NCBI GenBank assembly: GCA_002405165.1 | Contig: DHLF01000001.1 | Coordinates: 1-64,000, forward strand | Length of the DNA: 64,000 bases | Direction: 5' to 3' | DNA from: Christensenella sp. UBA4675 | GTDB taxonomy: Bacteria; Bacillota; Clostridia; Christensenellales; Borkfalkiaceae | Part shown: positions 51,706 to 62,157 of the stretch, piece by piece | Numbering within the stretch: the stretch's first letter is position 1 | How the letters are laid out: each line of letters begins with the position of its first letter | Program-made: the position numbers and the translations under genes | Notes under the pieces: generated by a model | Told to the model about the DNA's origin: nothing | The model's input: the letters and a program-made list of their open reading frames with translations, nothing else | The model's database searches: none

Positions 51706-53859
51706 ATGGAATTGTTAGCCCCTGCGGGTAATCCAAAAAATTTTTTTCAAGCAATAAATAACGGGGCAAACGCCGTATATTTAGGACTGGACAAATTTTC
51801 AGCCCGAAATCTTGCGGAAAATTTTACGTTAGAAAATTTATCTTACTATGTTTCATACGCGCATTTGTTTAACGTAAAAGTATATCTAGCTATGAATACG
51901 CTTGTAAAGAACGGCGAGATGAAAGATTTTATTTCGCAAATGCTCCGCGCATATGAAATCGGCGTAGACGCATTTATTTTGCAAGACGTTTTTTTAGGTA
52001 AATTTTTAAAAAATTTATATCCCGAACTTACTTTGCATTTAAGTACGCAAGCAGGGGTATGCAATAAGCTATGCGCAAAACTTGCTAAAGAATACGGATT
52101 TTCCAGGGTAATTCTTTCTAGAGAAACTGCTTTAAAAGAAATTAAAGAAATAGCCGAAATTATCGAAACGGAAGTTTTTGTACATGGGGCAATGTGTTCG
52201 TCGTTTTCGGGGCATTGTTATTTTAGTGCGTTTATCGGTGGGAATAGCGGTAATAGGGGACTATGTAAACAGCCATGCCGTAAAAAATATCATTATTTCG
52301 GTAACGACAAAATTAAATCGGGCAATTTTGCAATGTCGTTATCGGATTTAGAGTTGTGCGACGAAATAGATACGCTAAAAAGCTTAGGCGTTTCTTCCGT
52401 TAAGATAGAAGGAAGAATGAGAAGCGAAGAATACACCGCCAAATCCGTAGTTTTATACAGAAAAGCAATAGATGGCAAAAATTATTTGCAAGAAAAAAAA
52501 GAAATAAAACGAATTTTTAATAGGGGAGATTATTCAAAAGGTTATTTATATAACCAAAACAATTTAATTTCCGATAAAATTCAGTCGCACAAAGGCGAAT
52601 ATTTTGCAAAAATTACAAAAGTAACCGACAATTTTTTATTATGCGATAAAACCGCTATTAACGGGGACGCTTTTAAAATTATAAGAAACGAAACGGAAAT
52701 AGGAAATTGCGTTTTTAAAGACGGTAAATATTTATATAACGGGCAAATTAAATCGGGCGATTGTTTATATATTACAAAAGATGTTTCGCTTATAGAAAAA
52801 ACGTTATCTAATAAAAAACTATTAGACGTTTATTTGCAAATTTTCGTAACGGAAAACGTAGTAGAAGTTATCTATAACGGGCAAAAATTTATAAGTGAAA
52901 ACATAGTAAAACCCGCTATAAATTCGCCCACAACCGAGCAAGACGTTATATCTTGCTTTTTAAAAACGGACGCTTATCCGTTTAGGGTAAAAGTTGATTT
53001 TAATACTTTTAATCAAAATATTTTTATTCCTAAATCGCTTTTAAACGATTTTAGAAGAAACGTTTTTAAAAATATTTTCTATTTTAAACAAGACATAAAA
53101 AGTATAAAAATTAAAGATAAAACCTTAAAAAATAAAAAGTTTTACGACAATAATTATAATATAATTATTTCAAGTTTTCCCGTAAAAAGTGCAATAAACG
53201 TTATAAAACCCAACGATTACGGGAAAGTGAAAGAACTTTTGGAAGAAAAAGATTTTAAAAACGGGAAAAGCGAAAATTATTTAAGTGAAAAATACTTATT
53301 CGTCCCTGCGTTTTTAAACGATAGAGATTTATCTATTATAGAAAATGCTTTACCTTATTTTAGCGGAATTTATGCCGACGGATTATCGGGGCTTGTTCTT
53401 GCTAAAAAACACAATAAAAAATTGATAGTCGGGGCGGGGTTGAACGTATTTAATTCCGTAGATATTAACGTTTTGGAAAACGATTTTAAAGATTGTATAA
53501 TCGTATACTCAAAAGAACTTTCTCTTACCGAAATGGACGAAAAACGCATAGTTTACGGTGGTGGAAACGTTTCTATTATGGAGTTTGTTTACTGTCCTTT
53601 TAAGAAAAATTGTTCACTTTGCGCTAATAAAAACGAGTACGTTTGTAAAGACGAAAAATTCAGTTATGTTTTAAAAAGATATAAACTGTCCGATTGTAGA
53701 TTTGTTTTATACAACAGCGCGGTTTTAAAAAGCGACGTTAAAGAAAACGTTTTAATAAATTTGGTTGGTTTTGACAAAGCTACGGCTTTAAAAATATTAG
53801 AAGGAGATTACGGTAATTTACCCGTAAACGGCGGAAGACTTAAAAAAGGAGTTTTATAA
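51706..53859 (+). CDS. Peptidase U32-family protein (RlhA/DUF3656-like)
   Basis: A 717-residue U32 protein. The N-terminal LLAPAGNPKNFFQAI and the U32 signature VFVHGAMCSSFSGHCYFS at about residues 157-174 are clear. GNRGLCKQPCR follows, then KIEGRMRS, a long C-terminal extension typical of the DUF3656-containing group, and a late cysteine set (CPFKKNCSLC). In E. coli the related RlhA hydroxylates a cytosine in 23S rRNA, so RNA modification is more likely than proteolysis. It overlaps mutS2 by one base. Confidence 0.88.
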   Translation: MELLAPAGNPKNFFQAINNGANAVYLGLDKFSARNLAENFTLENLSYYVSYAHLFNVKVYLAMNTLVKNGEMKDFISQMLRAYEIGVDAFILQDVFLGKFLKNLYPELTLHLSTQAGVCNKLCAKLAKEYGFSRVILSRETALKEIKEIAEIIETEVFVHGAMCSSFSGHCYFSAFIGGNSGNRGLCKQPCRKKYHYFGNDKIKSGNFAMSLSDLELCDEIDTLKSLGVSSVKIEGRMRSEEYTAKSVVLYRKAIDGKNYLQEKKEIKRIFNRGDYSKGYLYNQNNLISDKIQSHKGEYFAKITKVTDNFLLCDKTAINGDAFKIIRNETEIGNCVFKDGKYLYNGQIKSGDCLYITKDVSLIEKTLSNKKLLDVYLQIFVTENVVEVIYNGQKFISENIVKPAINSPTTEQDVISCFLKTDAYPFRVKVDFNTFNQNIFIPKSLLNDFRRNVFKNIFYFKQDIKSIKIKDKTLKNKKFYDNNYNIIISSFPVKSAINVIKPNDYGKVKELLEEKDFKNGKSENYLSEKYLFVPAFLNDRDLSIIENALPYFSGIYADGLSGLVLAKKHNKKLIVGAGLNVFNSVDINVLENDFKDCIIVYSKELSLTEMDEKRIVYGGGNVSIMEFVYCPFKKNCSLCANKNEYVCKDEKFSYVLKRYKLSDCRFVLYNSAVLKSDVKENVLINLVGFDKATALKILEGDYGNLPVNGGRLKKGVL

Positions 53860-56204
53860 TGGATGAAAAAGTTATAAATTCTTTACAATTTAATAATATT
53901 TTATCGTTTATATCTTCATATTGCGTTTTACCGTCCGCAAAAGACGAAGTTTTTAAAATAAGACCGATTATAGACTTAAAAAAAGCCGAAGAACTTTTAA
54001 AATACACGCAAGAAGCTTACGATTTAATATATTTTTACTCTTTTTCGGGGGTAGAATACTTTGACGACGTAACCGACGAACTGGAAATTTCTTTAAGGGG
54101 CGGAGCATTATCTATGGGGCAACTTTTAAAAGTTGCGTCTTTAATGCGTTCTTCAAGGCTATTTTCTTCTTTTGTGCAATCGGTAACAGAAGGCGATTTT
54201 TCTATTTTTAAAGAAAAAGCAAGTTCCGTTTATACGGAAAACTATTTAGAAAAGGAAATATTCGATAAAATATTTTCGGAAGATCAAATGTCTGACAACG
54301 CGTCCCCGTTGCTTGCGGAACTAAGAAAAAAGATAAAGAATTTAAATATTCAAATCAAAGAAAAATTGCAATTTTATGTTCACACCAAAAGCGATTATTT
54401 GCAAGACAATATCGTAACGATGCGTGAAGATAGGTACGTTATCCCCGTAAAAAGCGAGTATAAAAACAAAATTCAAGGATTCGTACACGATTGTTCGCAG
54501 TCGGGTTCGACTTATTTTATAGAGCCGATTGAAGTTTTGGAAATGAATAATAGGCTTAAAACCGCAATCTTTGAAGAAAAAACGGAAGTAGAAAGGATTT
54601 TAAAAGAATTGTCGGGTAAAGTCGGGCTAATTGCAAACTTTTTAAAGGTAAATATTGCAATTTTAACCGAAATAGACGTAAATTGCGCAAAAGCCGTTTA
54701 CGCCTATAAAACCAAAGCCGTAAGACCGTTACTCAATGGTGACGGAAATATAAATATAAAGCAAGGCAGACACCCTTTAATCGACGCGCAAAAAGTCGTT
54801 CCTATTGACGTGAGTTTAGGACTAAGTTATCATTTTTTGCTAATTTCAGGACCTAATACGGGTGGTAAAACCGTTACGCTTAAAATGGTAGGGCTTTTTT
54901 GTCTTATGGCTATGGCGGGAATTTTTATTCAAGCTAATTCTTCTAGTTGCGTATCGATATTCGATAACGTATTTTCCGATATAGGAGATGAACAAAGCAT
55001 AGAAAACAGTTTATCAACTTTTTCTTCGCACTTAAAAAATATTATCGAAATGGCTGAAAAATGCACGTCTAAATCGCTTATTTTGCTGGACGAGATAGGC
55101 GGAGGAACAAATCCCGACGAAGGTATTGCTTTGGCGAAAGCGTTATTCGATAAATTCGTGCAAACTAAATGTTTCGGAATAATTACCACGCATTATTCGG
55201 CGTTAAAAGAATACGCTTTTTCTTGTCCTTTAATGAAAAACGCGTCAATGGAATTCGATTCCCGTTCTTATCAGCCGTTATATAAAATAAATATCGGCTC
55301 TCCGGGGAGTTCTAACGCGCTTGCGATAGCCGAAAAATTAGGACTAAATAAAGAATTAGTCGAAAAAGCTAGGGGGTATTTATCCGATAGCGCCGTTGTT
55401 TACGAAAGACTTATAAATAACGCCGAACAAGTAAAACGGGAAGCCGAAAAGCTTTACGAAGAAAATTACGCGTTAAAAGAAAAAAATAAGCAAACCGAAC
55501 GAGAAATCGAGCTTGAAAAAGAGAAATTCTTAAAGGAAAAAGAAAAATTTTTAGCTAATACTAAAGCTGAAGGAAGAAGAATTTTATCCGAAAAAATCGA
55601 AGAGGCTAACGATTTAATCGGCGAAATAAAGGAGATTTTGTCTAAACCCGAAATAGATACGGGGGATTTGATAAAAGCAAGAAGCTTAAAAAATAAAATA
55701 GACAAAGCTCAAAATTTTTACGAAGAAAAAATTTCCGTAAGAAACGTGGATAAAACTTTAAAAGTTGGAGATAGGGTTTATTGCGTTGATTTAGGTAAAA
55801 ACGCCACCGTTACCAAAGTTTTCGAAAACAAGAAAAAAATAATGGTAGATTGCGACGGAATGGAGCTTACGCTTTCTTATTCGCAAGTCAGCGAACCGCT
55901 AAATGAAAAAGTTAAGCGTAGTTTTACCGTTTCTCGCCCAAATGTAAGCGCGTTAGAGCCGTTTAATAACGAAATAAATTTAATAGGTCAAAACGTAGAC
56001 GAAGCTTTAATGAATTTATCTTATTTTTTAGATAAAGCGCAATTAAATAACGTGGAAGAAGTTAGAATAATTCACGGAATAGGCTTGCAAAAGTTAAGTA
56101 AAGCAATTCATAACTATTTAAAAACTCAAAAAAACGTAGAATCTTTTAGATTCGGAAAATACGGGGAGGGACAAAACGGTGTTACAATCGTCAAATTCAA
56201 ATAA
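53859..56204 (+). CDS. mutS2: Endonuclease MutS2
   Basis: A 781-residue MutS2. It has the core/lever domain, the MutS-type ATPase with Walker A GPNTGGKTVTLK at about residues 331-342 and LLDEIGGGTNPDEG (Walker B), a long coiled coil (about 520-620), and a C-terminal Smr nuclease domain (VRIIHGIGLQKLSKA). MutS2 acts on branched DNA or collided ribosomes in Bacillota, not in mismatch repair. Its ATG overlaps the U32 stop (TAATGG), and the cysteine desulfurase starts within its end. Confidence 0.94.
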   Translation: MDEKVINSLQFNNILSFISSYCVLPSAKDEVFKIRPIIDLKKAEELLKYTQEAYDLIYFYSFSGVEYFDDVTDELEISLRGGALSMGQLLKVASLMRSSRLFSSFVQSVTEGDFSIFKEKASSVYTENYLEKEIFDKIFSEDQMSDNASPLLAELRKKIKNLNIQIKEKLQFYVHTKSDYLQDNIVTMREDRYVIPVKSEYKNKIQGFVHDCSQSGSTYFIEPIEVLEMNNRLKTAIFEEKTEVERILKELSGKVGLIANFLKVNIAILTEIDVNCAKAVYAYKTKAVRPLLNGDGNINIKQGRHPLIDAQKVVPIDVSLGLSYHFLLISGPNTGGKTVTLKMVGLFCLMAMAGIFIQANSSSCVSIFDNVFSDIGDEQSIENSLSTFSSHLKNIIEMAEKCTSKSLILLDEIGGGTNPDEGIALAKALFDKFVQTKCFGIITTHYSALKEYAFSCPLMKNASMEFDSRSYQPLYKINIGSPGSSNALAIAEKLGLNKELVEKARGYLSDSAVVYERLINNAEQVKREAEKLYEENYALKEKNKQTEREIELEKEKFLKEKEKFLANTKAEGRRILSEKIEEANDLIGEIKEILSKPEIDTGDLIKARSLKNKIDKAQNFYEEKISVRNVDKTLKVGDRVYCVDLGKNATVTKVFENKKKIMVDCDGMELTLSYSQVSEPLNEKVKRSFTVSRPNVSALEPFNNEINLIGQNVDEALMNLSYFLDKAQLNNVEEVRIIHGIGLQKLSKAIHNYLKTQKNVESFRFGKYGEGQNGVTIVKFK

Positions 56205-57321
56205 AATATATTTAGATAATGCGTCTACCACTCGCCCCGACGAATCGGCTTTAAATAAAGCGGTAGAATATTATACTCAAAATTTTTACAATCCGTCGTC
56301 GCTATATAGCGGTGGAGTAGAAGTAAGCTTGCATTTAGAAAAGATAAGGGAAAAAATCCAATCGTTTTTCGGAAAAAACTACGAAGTTATTTTCACTTCT
56401 TGCGGAACGGAATCCGACAATAACGTATTAGAAAGTTTTTCTCATAAGGGAAATGTCGTAATTTCGGCGGGAGAACATTCCGCAATTTACGAAAAAGCCA
56501 AAAAATTAAAGGAAAACGGAAAGGAAATAAGAATTGCGAGTTTAAATAAAAACGGTAGCGTAAACAAAGAAAATTTGTATTCTTTAATAGACGAGAACAC
56601 TTCTCTTGTAAGCGTAATTCATATAAATAACGAAACGGGCGCTGTAAACGATGTAGAAACACTTGCGAAAAAATGTAAAGAAATAAACAAAAATTTGGTT
56701 TTTCATACGGACGGAGTTCAAAGCTTTTTAAAGACCGAAACAAAACTCGATTACGTTGATTTATTTTCATTAAGCGCGCACAAAGTAGGCGCAATAAAAG
56801 GCGTAGGAGCATTAGTTAAAAGAAAAGGTTTGTTCGTGGCGCCACTGATTATAGGCGGTGGGCAAGAAAAGGGGAAAAGAAGCGGAACGGAAAACGTTTT
56901 CGGTTTAACGGATTTTTATTACGCCATAGAACAAAGGGAAAATATAAAAGAAAATTACGAAAAGGTTTTACTTCTTAAAAAAACGCTTTTAGACGGTTTA
57001 AACGAACAATTTTTACTAATTTCGGACGAAAACTGTTCTCCATACGTAGTAAGTTTTTCGGCGCAAGGGTTGAAAAGTGAAATAATTCTTCATTTAATGG
57101 AAGATAACGGGGTTTTAATCGGAACGGGTTCGGCTTGTTCTAAAAATTCCGATAGTAGGGTTTTAAAAGAGTGCGGATATCCGCAAGACGTTTTAAAAGG
57201 CGTTTTAAGAGTAAGTTTTTCGCCGTTTAACACGGTTGAAGAAGTGGTTTACGCTAGGGAAAAATTAAACGAATCGGTAGAAAAATTATCAAAGGTAATG
57301 AACGTTAAATGGAAAAAGTAA
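56179..57321 (+). CDS. Cysteine desulfurase (NifS/IscS family)
   Basis: A 380-residue PLP-dependent enzyme. It has YLDNASTTRPDESAL, HINNETGAV and HTDGVQSF, the PLP lysine in SLSAHKVGAIKG, and the persulfide cysteine in GTGSACSKNS. It takes sulfur from cysteine. Its start is GTG 56179, with GGGGAGGG at 56163-56170, inside the mutS2 coding region. thiI begins within its last 13 bases, so it is the likely sulfur donor for tRNA thiolation, like NifZ in Bacillus. Confidence 0.92.
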   Translation: MLQSSNSNKIYLDNASTTRPDESALNKAVEYYTQNFYNPSSLYSGGVEVSLHLEKIREKIQSFFGKNYEVIFTSCGTESDNNVLESFSHKGNVVISAGEHSAIYEKAKKLKENGKEIRIASLNKNGSVNKENLYSLIDENTSLVSVIHINNETGAVNDVETLAKKCKEINKNLVFHTDGVQSFLKTETKLDYVDLFSLSAHKVGAIKGVGALVKRKGLFVAPLIIGGGQEKGKRSGTENVFGLTDFYYAIEQRENIKENYEKVLLLKKTLLDGLNEQFLLISDENCSPYVVSFSAQGLKSEIILHLMEDNGVLIGTGSACSKNSDSRVLKECGYPQDVLKGVLRVSFSPFNTVEEVVYAREKLNESVEKLSKVMNVKWKK

Positions 57322-58460
57322 TATTAGTTAGATACGGAGAAATATTTTTAAAGGGTAGAAACAGAAGTTATTTTGTAAGTCTTTTAAAAAGCAATATGGA
57401 ACATGCGTTAAAAGACGTTCCGCATAAAATTACAACTTTGCAAACGAGATATATAATATCCGATTTTGGCGATAACTACGACAAAATAACCGAAAAGTTG
57501 GATAAAATATTCGGAATTTATTCGTACAGTCCCGCAACTTTAATTAAAACGGATATTGACGCAATTTATGAAACAGCGTCTTCTTTGGCAGGGGATTTGC
57601 AAGGCACTTTTAAAGTTGAAACGAATAGGGCGGATAAAACTTTTCCATACCACTCTATTGATATTTCAAGGGTTGTGGGCGGAAAAATTCTTGAAAAAAA
57701 TCATTCGTTAAAAGTTGACGTAAAAAAGCCCGATTATACGGTAAATATCGATATTAGAGAAAGTGGAAAAACGCTTATTTTTACTAAAATAATAAAAGGA
57801 TTAGGCGGTCTTCCCGTAGGTTGCGCAGGAAAAGGATTATTGCTGTTGTCCGGTGGAATAGATAGCCCCGTAGCAGGGTTTATGATGGCAAAACGCGGTA
57901 TGAGAATAAATGCGTTGCATTTTCATAGTTATCCGTATACAGGATTGTTTGCAAAAGAAAAAGTAATTAAGCTTGCCCATTTAGTATCCGAATATTCGGG
58001 TAAAATGACGTTGCATATTGTTAAATTTACCGAAATTCAAGAAGCGATTCACGAACACTGCGACGAAAGCTTTATGATTACGCTAATGCGTAGATTTATG
58101 ATGAGAATAGCTCAGCGTATATCCGAAGAAAACGGTTATCAAGCCATTATTACAGGGGAGAGTTTAGGTCAGGTTGCAAGTCAAACGATAGAAAGTATGA
58201 CGTCTTCTAATTCGGTTGTAACAATGCCTGTACTTCGTCCCGTAGTAGCGTTCGATAAAGACGATATAATTACTATTAGCGAAAAAATAGGAACTTTTGA
58301 AACGTCAATACTTCCTTACGAAGACTGTTGTACCGTTTTTTTACCAAAAAATCCGCAAATAAAGCCGAAAATGGAAAAAATATTAGAACAAGAACGTAAA
58401 TTAGACGTAGAAACTTTAATTCAAAACGCTTTAATGCAGATAGAAGTTTTGGAAATATAA
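57309..58460 (+). CDS. thiI: tRNA 4-thiouridine synthase ThiI, short form
   Basis: A 383-residue ThiI with an N-terminal ferredoxin-like/THUMP region and the PP-loop SGGIDSPVAGFMMAKRG at about residues 180-196. The conserved DCCTVF follows near residue 339. The C-terminal rhodanese domain of the E. coli enzyme is absent, as in other Bacillota, so sulfur probably passes directly from the adjacent cysteine desulfurase. It makes s4U8 in tRNA. A strong terminator follows. Confidence 0.93.
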   Translation: MEKVILVRYGEIFLKGRNRSYFVSLLKSNMEHALKDVPHKITTLQTRYIISDFGDNYDKITEKLDKIFGIYSYSPATLIKTDIDAIYETASSLAGDLQGTFKVETNRADKTFPYHSIDISRVVGGKILEKNHSLKVDVKKPDYTVNIDIRESGKTLIFTKIIKGLGGLPVGCAGKGLLLLSGGIDSPVAGFMMAKRGMRINALHFHSYPYTGLFAKEKVIKLAHLVSEYSGKMTLHIVKFTEIQEAIHEHCDESFMITLMRRFMMRIAQRISEENGYQAIITGESLGQVASQTIESMTSSNSVVTMPVLRPVVAFDKDDIITISEKIGTFETSILPYEDCCTVFLPKNPQIKPKMEKILEQERKLDVETLIQNALMQIEVLEI

Positions 58461-58538
58461 TAAAACTAAATTTACTTTGAACAAATATAGGAAAATTTAA
58501 AATTTATAAAAATTTTTAAATTTAAAATAATAAAATAT

Positions 58539-58567
58539 AATTGCCCCGAAATAGGGGCAATTTTTTT
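58539..58567. terminator. Bidirectional terminator between thiI and the penicillin-binding protein gene
   Basis: AATTGCCCC pairs perfectly with GGGGCAATT around GAAATA, followed by a T run; the genes converge here. Confidence 0.85.
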
Positions 58568-58629
58568 AAGGAAAAATCTATATAAAAATTTTATGAATTG
58601 AAAACCGTAAGACTATACAATTAAAATTT

Positions 58630-60798
58630 TTATTCATTCCACCATTCTTTATTTTTTATTTCATTATAGTCTTTTTTTGCAATAATTTCGGGTAAGGGTA
58701 TTTCTTTGCCCTTTATTATTTTATTGCCGTCCTTTTTAAAGGGGACTATTACAAAATTATATTTTCCTTCGGGAAGATTTAAGCTAAAATTATTTCCGGT
58801 TATGGTTTTGTATAATTTATTTTTGTTTTTTTGGATATAAAGATATATTCCGTCGCAATTTTGCAAATCATAAAACATTGTAAAATTACAGTTATTACAA
58901 TAGATTTTATAATCTTTTATGTTTGGTAAAATTCTTTGTGATTTTTTATTTGGTTCAGTTCCCTTTTTAAAAACGCCTTCTATAAACGGCGAGTTTTCGT
59001 TTGCTAAAAGCATTTCGGAGTTTTTATCGTAGCTTGCTTTATCTATTTTTACGGTAACAATATTTTCGGGAATTTCAAAATCTTCGGGCAAATAATTTCG
59101 ATATATAAAATCTAATATCTTGGAGTTTATTTTTGTGGGATAGCTAGAACCCGTTACGAAGTTATCCATTAGGGAATTATTTTTATTTCCAAGCCATACT
59201 CCCACCGTATGTTTAGTCGTGTAAGAAATGCTGTAAGCGTCTAAATTTCCGTTTTTATTGCCGTTTGTTCCCGTTTTTGCACATAATTGATAGTTTTTAG
59301 TGCCTATTTTTTTGCTCGTTCCGTTCTTTACCGCGTCCATTAGTGCGTAATTTATTAAATATGCGGTATCTTTTGAAAAAATCTTTTTTTCGTAAGTTTT
59401 ATTTTCATAAATCTTTTGTCCGTTATTGCTAACTATTTTTCTAACGAATTTTGCTTTTTTATAATTTCCTTGATTAGAAAATGTTCCGTAGCAAGAAATT
59501 AGTTGCGATAGGGTTAAACCGTTGTCAAAAGAACCTAACGCTAAGGCTAAATGTTCGCTTTTAATGTTCATATCCATTTTATTTGCGTATTCTTTTGCTT
59601 TTTTAGTTCCTATTGCGTTTAAAAGCTTTATTGCAGGAATGTTTAAACTTTTAGATAAGCAATCTTTTGCGGAAATATATCCGTAATAAACGTCGTTATA
59701 ATTTTTGGGTTGATACGAGCCGAAAGAAGTCGGTTCGTCTAAAATTTTACTTTGCAGGGTAATTAAATTTTCTTCTAGGCAAGGCGCGTAAACTAATAAC
59801 GGTTTTACGGTGGAAGCAGGACATCTTTTAAGCGGATAACAAGACGAAGAAAAAGCGTTTATTCCCATCGTGGCGTTGTCTGCAACGACGTAAGCGTAGT
59901 CGGAAGAGTATTCTTTTTTTATAGAAGAAATTTCGTTTTGCAAGTCGGAGTCTAGGTAGGTATAGACTTTAATTTTTTTATCGTAATAATATTTATTTAG
60001 TATTTCGTCAACTTCTCTTTTGCAAAGATAAAAATATAGTTCGTCATTGTTTTCCGAAATAGAAATTTTCTCATTTTTTAAGATTTCTTCTTCGTTTTTA
60101 CTAATATAGCCAAGGTTAGACATACAATGCAAAACCACGTTTTTTCTCTTAATCGACAAGTCGTAATTTGCAATGGGATTGTATAAAGACGGAGCTTTAA
60201 TTATTCCTGCCAGCATAGCGCCTTCGTTTAAAGAAATTTCGTTTACGTTTTTGTTAAAGTATTTTTTACAAGCGTTTTTTATTCCGTAACAATTTTCCCC
60301 AAAGTAGATAGAATTTAAATACATAGTGATTATTTCGTCTTTGGTATATTTTTTTTCTAAAATTTTAGTCAGTTTTATTTCTTCGAGTTTTCTTTTAACC
60401 GTTTTTTTAAAGGTAAGGTGCGTATTTTTTATAAGTTGCTGACTTATAGTAGAACCGCCTTGCTTGTAAGAACGACTTTTTAGATTGTAAAAAAGTGCGG
60501 ATAACATTCTTTTGTAATCTAAACCTTTGTGACTATAAAATCTTTTATCTTCTATTGCGATAAAACAATTTTTTATTTTTTGCGGAATATTGTTTTCGTA
60601 AGAATTGCCTAGATACGAAGTTTCGTAAACCAAAACATCGTTTTTATCGTAAATTTCCATTTCAACGCCTTGTTTTTTGAGTAGCGAGTCGTTAAAAGAC
60701 GCGTTTTTGGTAAGAGATATAAACAGCGTTAAACTCGAAACCCCTATTAAAACAAAAATCAACGCGGTAAATAAAAGCGTTTTAAAAAATTTTTTCAT
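58630..60798 (-). CDS. Class A penicillin-binding protein (PBP1a-like)
   Basis: A 722-residue bifunctional peptidoglycan synthase. It has an N-terminal membrane anchor (residues about 7-30), then a GT51 glycosyltransferase domain with IAIEDKRFYSHKGLD and GGSTISQQLIKN, IYFGENCYGI, and the C-terminal part of that domain. The transpeptidase domain has the serine motif ASTVKP at about residue 330 and the KTG motif CAKTGTNG at about residue 508. The C-terminal 120 residues form a tail with two Cys. It is predicted extracellular and membrane anchored, and divergent from miaB. Confidence 0.92.
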   Translation of the reverse strand: MKKFFKTLLFTALIFVLIGVSSLTLFISLTKNASFNDSLLKKQGVEMEIYDKNDVLVYETSYLGNSYENNIPQKIKNCFIAIEDKRFYSHKGLDYKRMLSALFYNLKSRSYKQGGSTISQQLIKNTHLTFKKTVKRKLEEIKLTKILEKKYTKDEIITMYLNSIYFGENCYGIKNACKKYFNKNVNEISLNEGAMLAGIIKAPSLYNPIANYDLSIKRKNVVLHCMSNLGYISKNEEEILKNEKISISENNDELYFYLCKREVDEILNKYYYDKKIKVYTYLDSDLQNEISSIKKEYSSDYAYVVADNATMGINAFSSSCYPLKRCPASTVKPLLVYAPCLEENLITLQSKILDEPTSFGSYQPKNYNDVYYGYISAKDCLSKSLNIPAIKLLNAIGTKKAKEYANKMDMNIKSEHLALALGSFDNGLTLSQLISCYGTFSNQGNYKKAKFVRKIVSNNGQKIYENKTYEKKIFSKDTAYLINYALMDAVKNGTSKKIGTKNYQLCAKTGTNGNKNGNLDAYSISYTTKHTVGVWLGNKNNSLMDNFVTGSSYPTKINSKILDFIYRNYLPEDFEIPENIVTVKIDKASYDKNSEMLLANENSPFIEGVFKKGTEPNKKSQRILPNIKDYKIYCNNCNFTMFYDLQNCDGIYLYIQKNKNKLYKTITGNNFSLNLPEGKYNFVIVPFKKDGNKIIKGKEIPLPEIIAKKDYNEIKNKEWWNE

Positions 60799-60826
60799 TT
60801 ATTCTAAATCCTTAAACAAAATAAAC

Positions 60827-60855
60827 TTGCTAATATTAAATAAAATATGTATAAT
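60827..60855 (+). promoter_or_regulatory. Promoter of miaB, with apparent leaderless start
   Basis: TTGCTA at 60827-60832, a 17-bp spacer and TATAAT at 60850-60855. The start codon at 60864 lies nine bases after the -10 box. Confidence 0.7.
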
Positions 60856-60863
60856 AACTTATT

Positions 60864-62156
60864 ATGAGTAAGTATTATCACGTAACGACGTACGGCTGTC
60901 AGATGAACGTACACGAATCTGAAAAATTAGCAGGAATTATGGAATCGTACGGGTACGTTTCCACAGAAGAAATAGAAAAAGCCGATATTGTTTGTTTTAA
61001 CACCTGTTGTATAAGAGAAAGTGCGGAAACGCACGCTTACGGGAACATAGGGGCGTTAAAAAAGTTAAAAAAGCAAAAGCCGTCTTTAATAATTGCCGTA
61101 GGCGGATGTATGACGGAGCAAGTGGGGGCGAAAGAAAAGCTATTGAAAACTTTTCCGTTTGTCGATATAGTATTCGGCGCAAACGACCCCGAAGAGTTAG
61201 GCAGGCAGTTATCGAATAAGCTGAAAACTAATTTAATTGCCGAAAATCCTTACGTTAGAACGGGTTATCCTAACGCGTGGATAAACATCGTTTACGGGTG
61301 TAATAATTTTTGTACCTACTGTATCGTTCCTTACGTTAAGGGCAGGGAAAGAAGCAGGGATTTAAACGAAATTATTTCGGAAGTCGATTTATGTTTAAGT
61401 CAAGGGTATAAAGAAATTACGTTTTTAGGTCAAAACGTAAACTCTTATTGCCACGAAGGAAAGCCGTATTTCCCCGAACTTTTAAGAATAATAGCTCAAA
61501 AGCATTCGGGAGAAAAATTCCGTATTCGTTTTATGTCTAACCACCCGAAGGACGTAAACGAAGAACTATTAAAAGTTATGAGCGAGTATCCAGATTTAAT
61601 TTGTCCATACGTTCATTTGCCTTTGCAATCCGGCAGTAGTGATATTTTGCGTAAAATGAATCGTAAATATACAAAAGAACAATATTTGGATAAAGTAAAA
61701 ACGATAAGAAGCATTATTCCCGATTGCGCTATTTCGACCGATATAATCGTAGGATTTCCTACGGAAACGGAACAAGATTTTCAAGAAACGTTATCTGTTG
61801 TAGAACAGGCAAGGTTTTCAGGGGCGTTTACGTTTGTATATTCAAAGCGTAGCGGAACGATAGCCGATAAAATGGAAGGGCAAATAGATAAAGAGACCAA
61901 AAAGGATAGAATTACAAGGCTCGTTGCTTATCAAAACGATTTAACGAGAGAGCAAACCAAGAGTTATAAAGGTAAAACGATAGAAATTTTGGTGGAAGAT
62001 TACGATAAAAAGCGTAACCTTTATATGGGAAGGGACGTTTATAACAGAATGGGATATTTTGCTTGTGAACAAGACAAAATAGGCGAATTCGTAAATATAA
62101 AAATTAACAAAGTAAACGGAATTTCGTTATTCGGAGAATTAGTTGACGGAGAATAA
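60864..62156 (+). CDS. miaB: tRNA-2-methylthio-N6-dimethylallyladenosine synthase MiaB
   Basis: A 430-residue radical SAM methylthiotransferase. The N-terminal UPF0004 domain has its three cluster cysteines in YGCQMNVHE, CFNTCCIRE and AVGGCMTEQ. The radical SAM motif CTYCIVPYVKGRERSR is at about residues 151-166, and a C-terminal TRAM domain (about 365-430) ends the protein. It adds a methylthio group to A37 of tRNAs reading U-starting codons. No ribosome site precedes ATG 60864. mutS begins one base after its stop, so they are co-transcribed, as in many Bacillota. Confidence 0.93.
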   Translation: MSKYYHVTTYGCQMNVHESEKLAGIMESYGYVSTEEIEKADIVCFNTCCIRESAETHAYGNIGALKKLKKQKPSLIIAVGGCMTEQVGAKEKLLKTFPFVDIVFGANDPEELGRQLSNKLKTNLIAENPYVRTGYPNAWINIVYGCNNFCTYCIVPYVKGRERSRDLNEIISEVDLCLSQGYKEITFLGQNVNSYCHEGKPYFPELLRIIAQKHSGEKFRIRFMSNHPKDVNEELLKVMSEYPDLICPYVHLPLQSGSSDILRKMNRKYTKEQYLDKVKTIRSIIPDCAISTDIIVGFPTETEQDFQETLSVVEQARFSGAFTFVYSKRSGTIADKMEGQIDKETKKDRITRLVAYQNDLTREQTKSYKGKTIEILVEDYDKKRNLYMGRDVYNRMGYFACEQDKIGEFVNIKINKVNGISLFGELVDGE

Positions 62157-62157
62157 T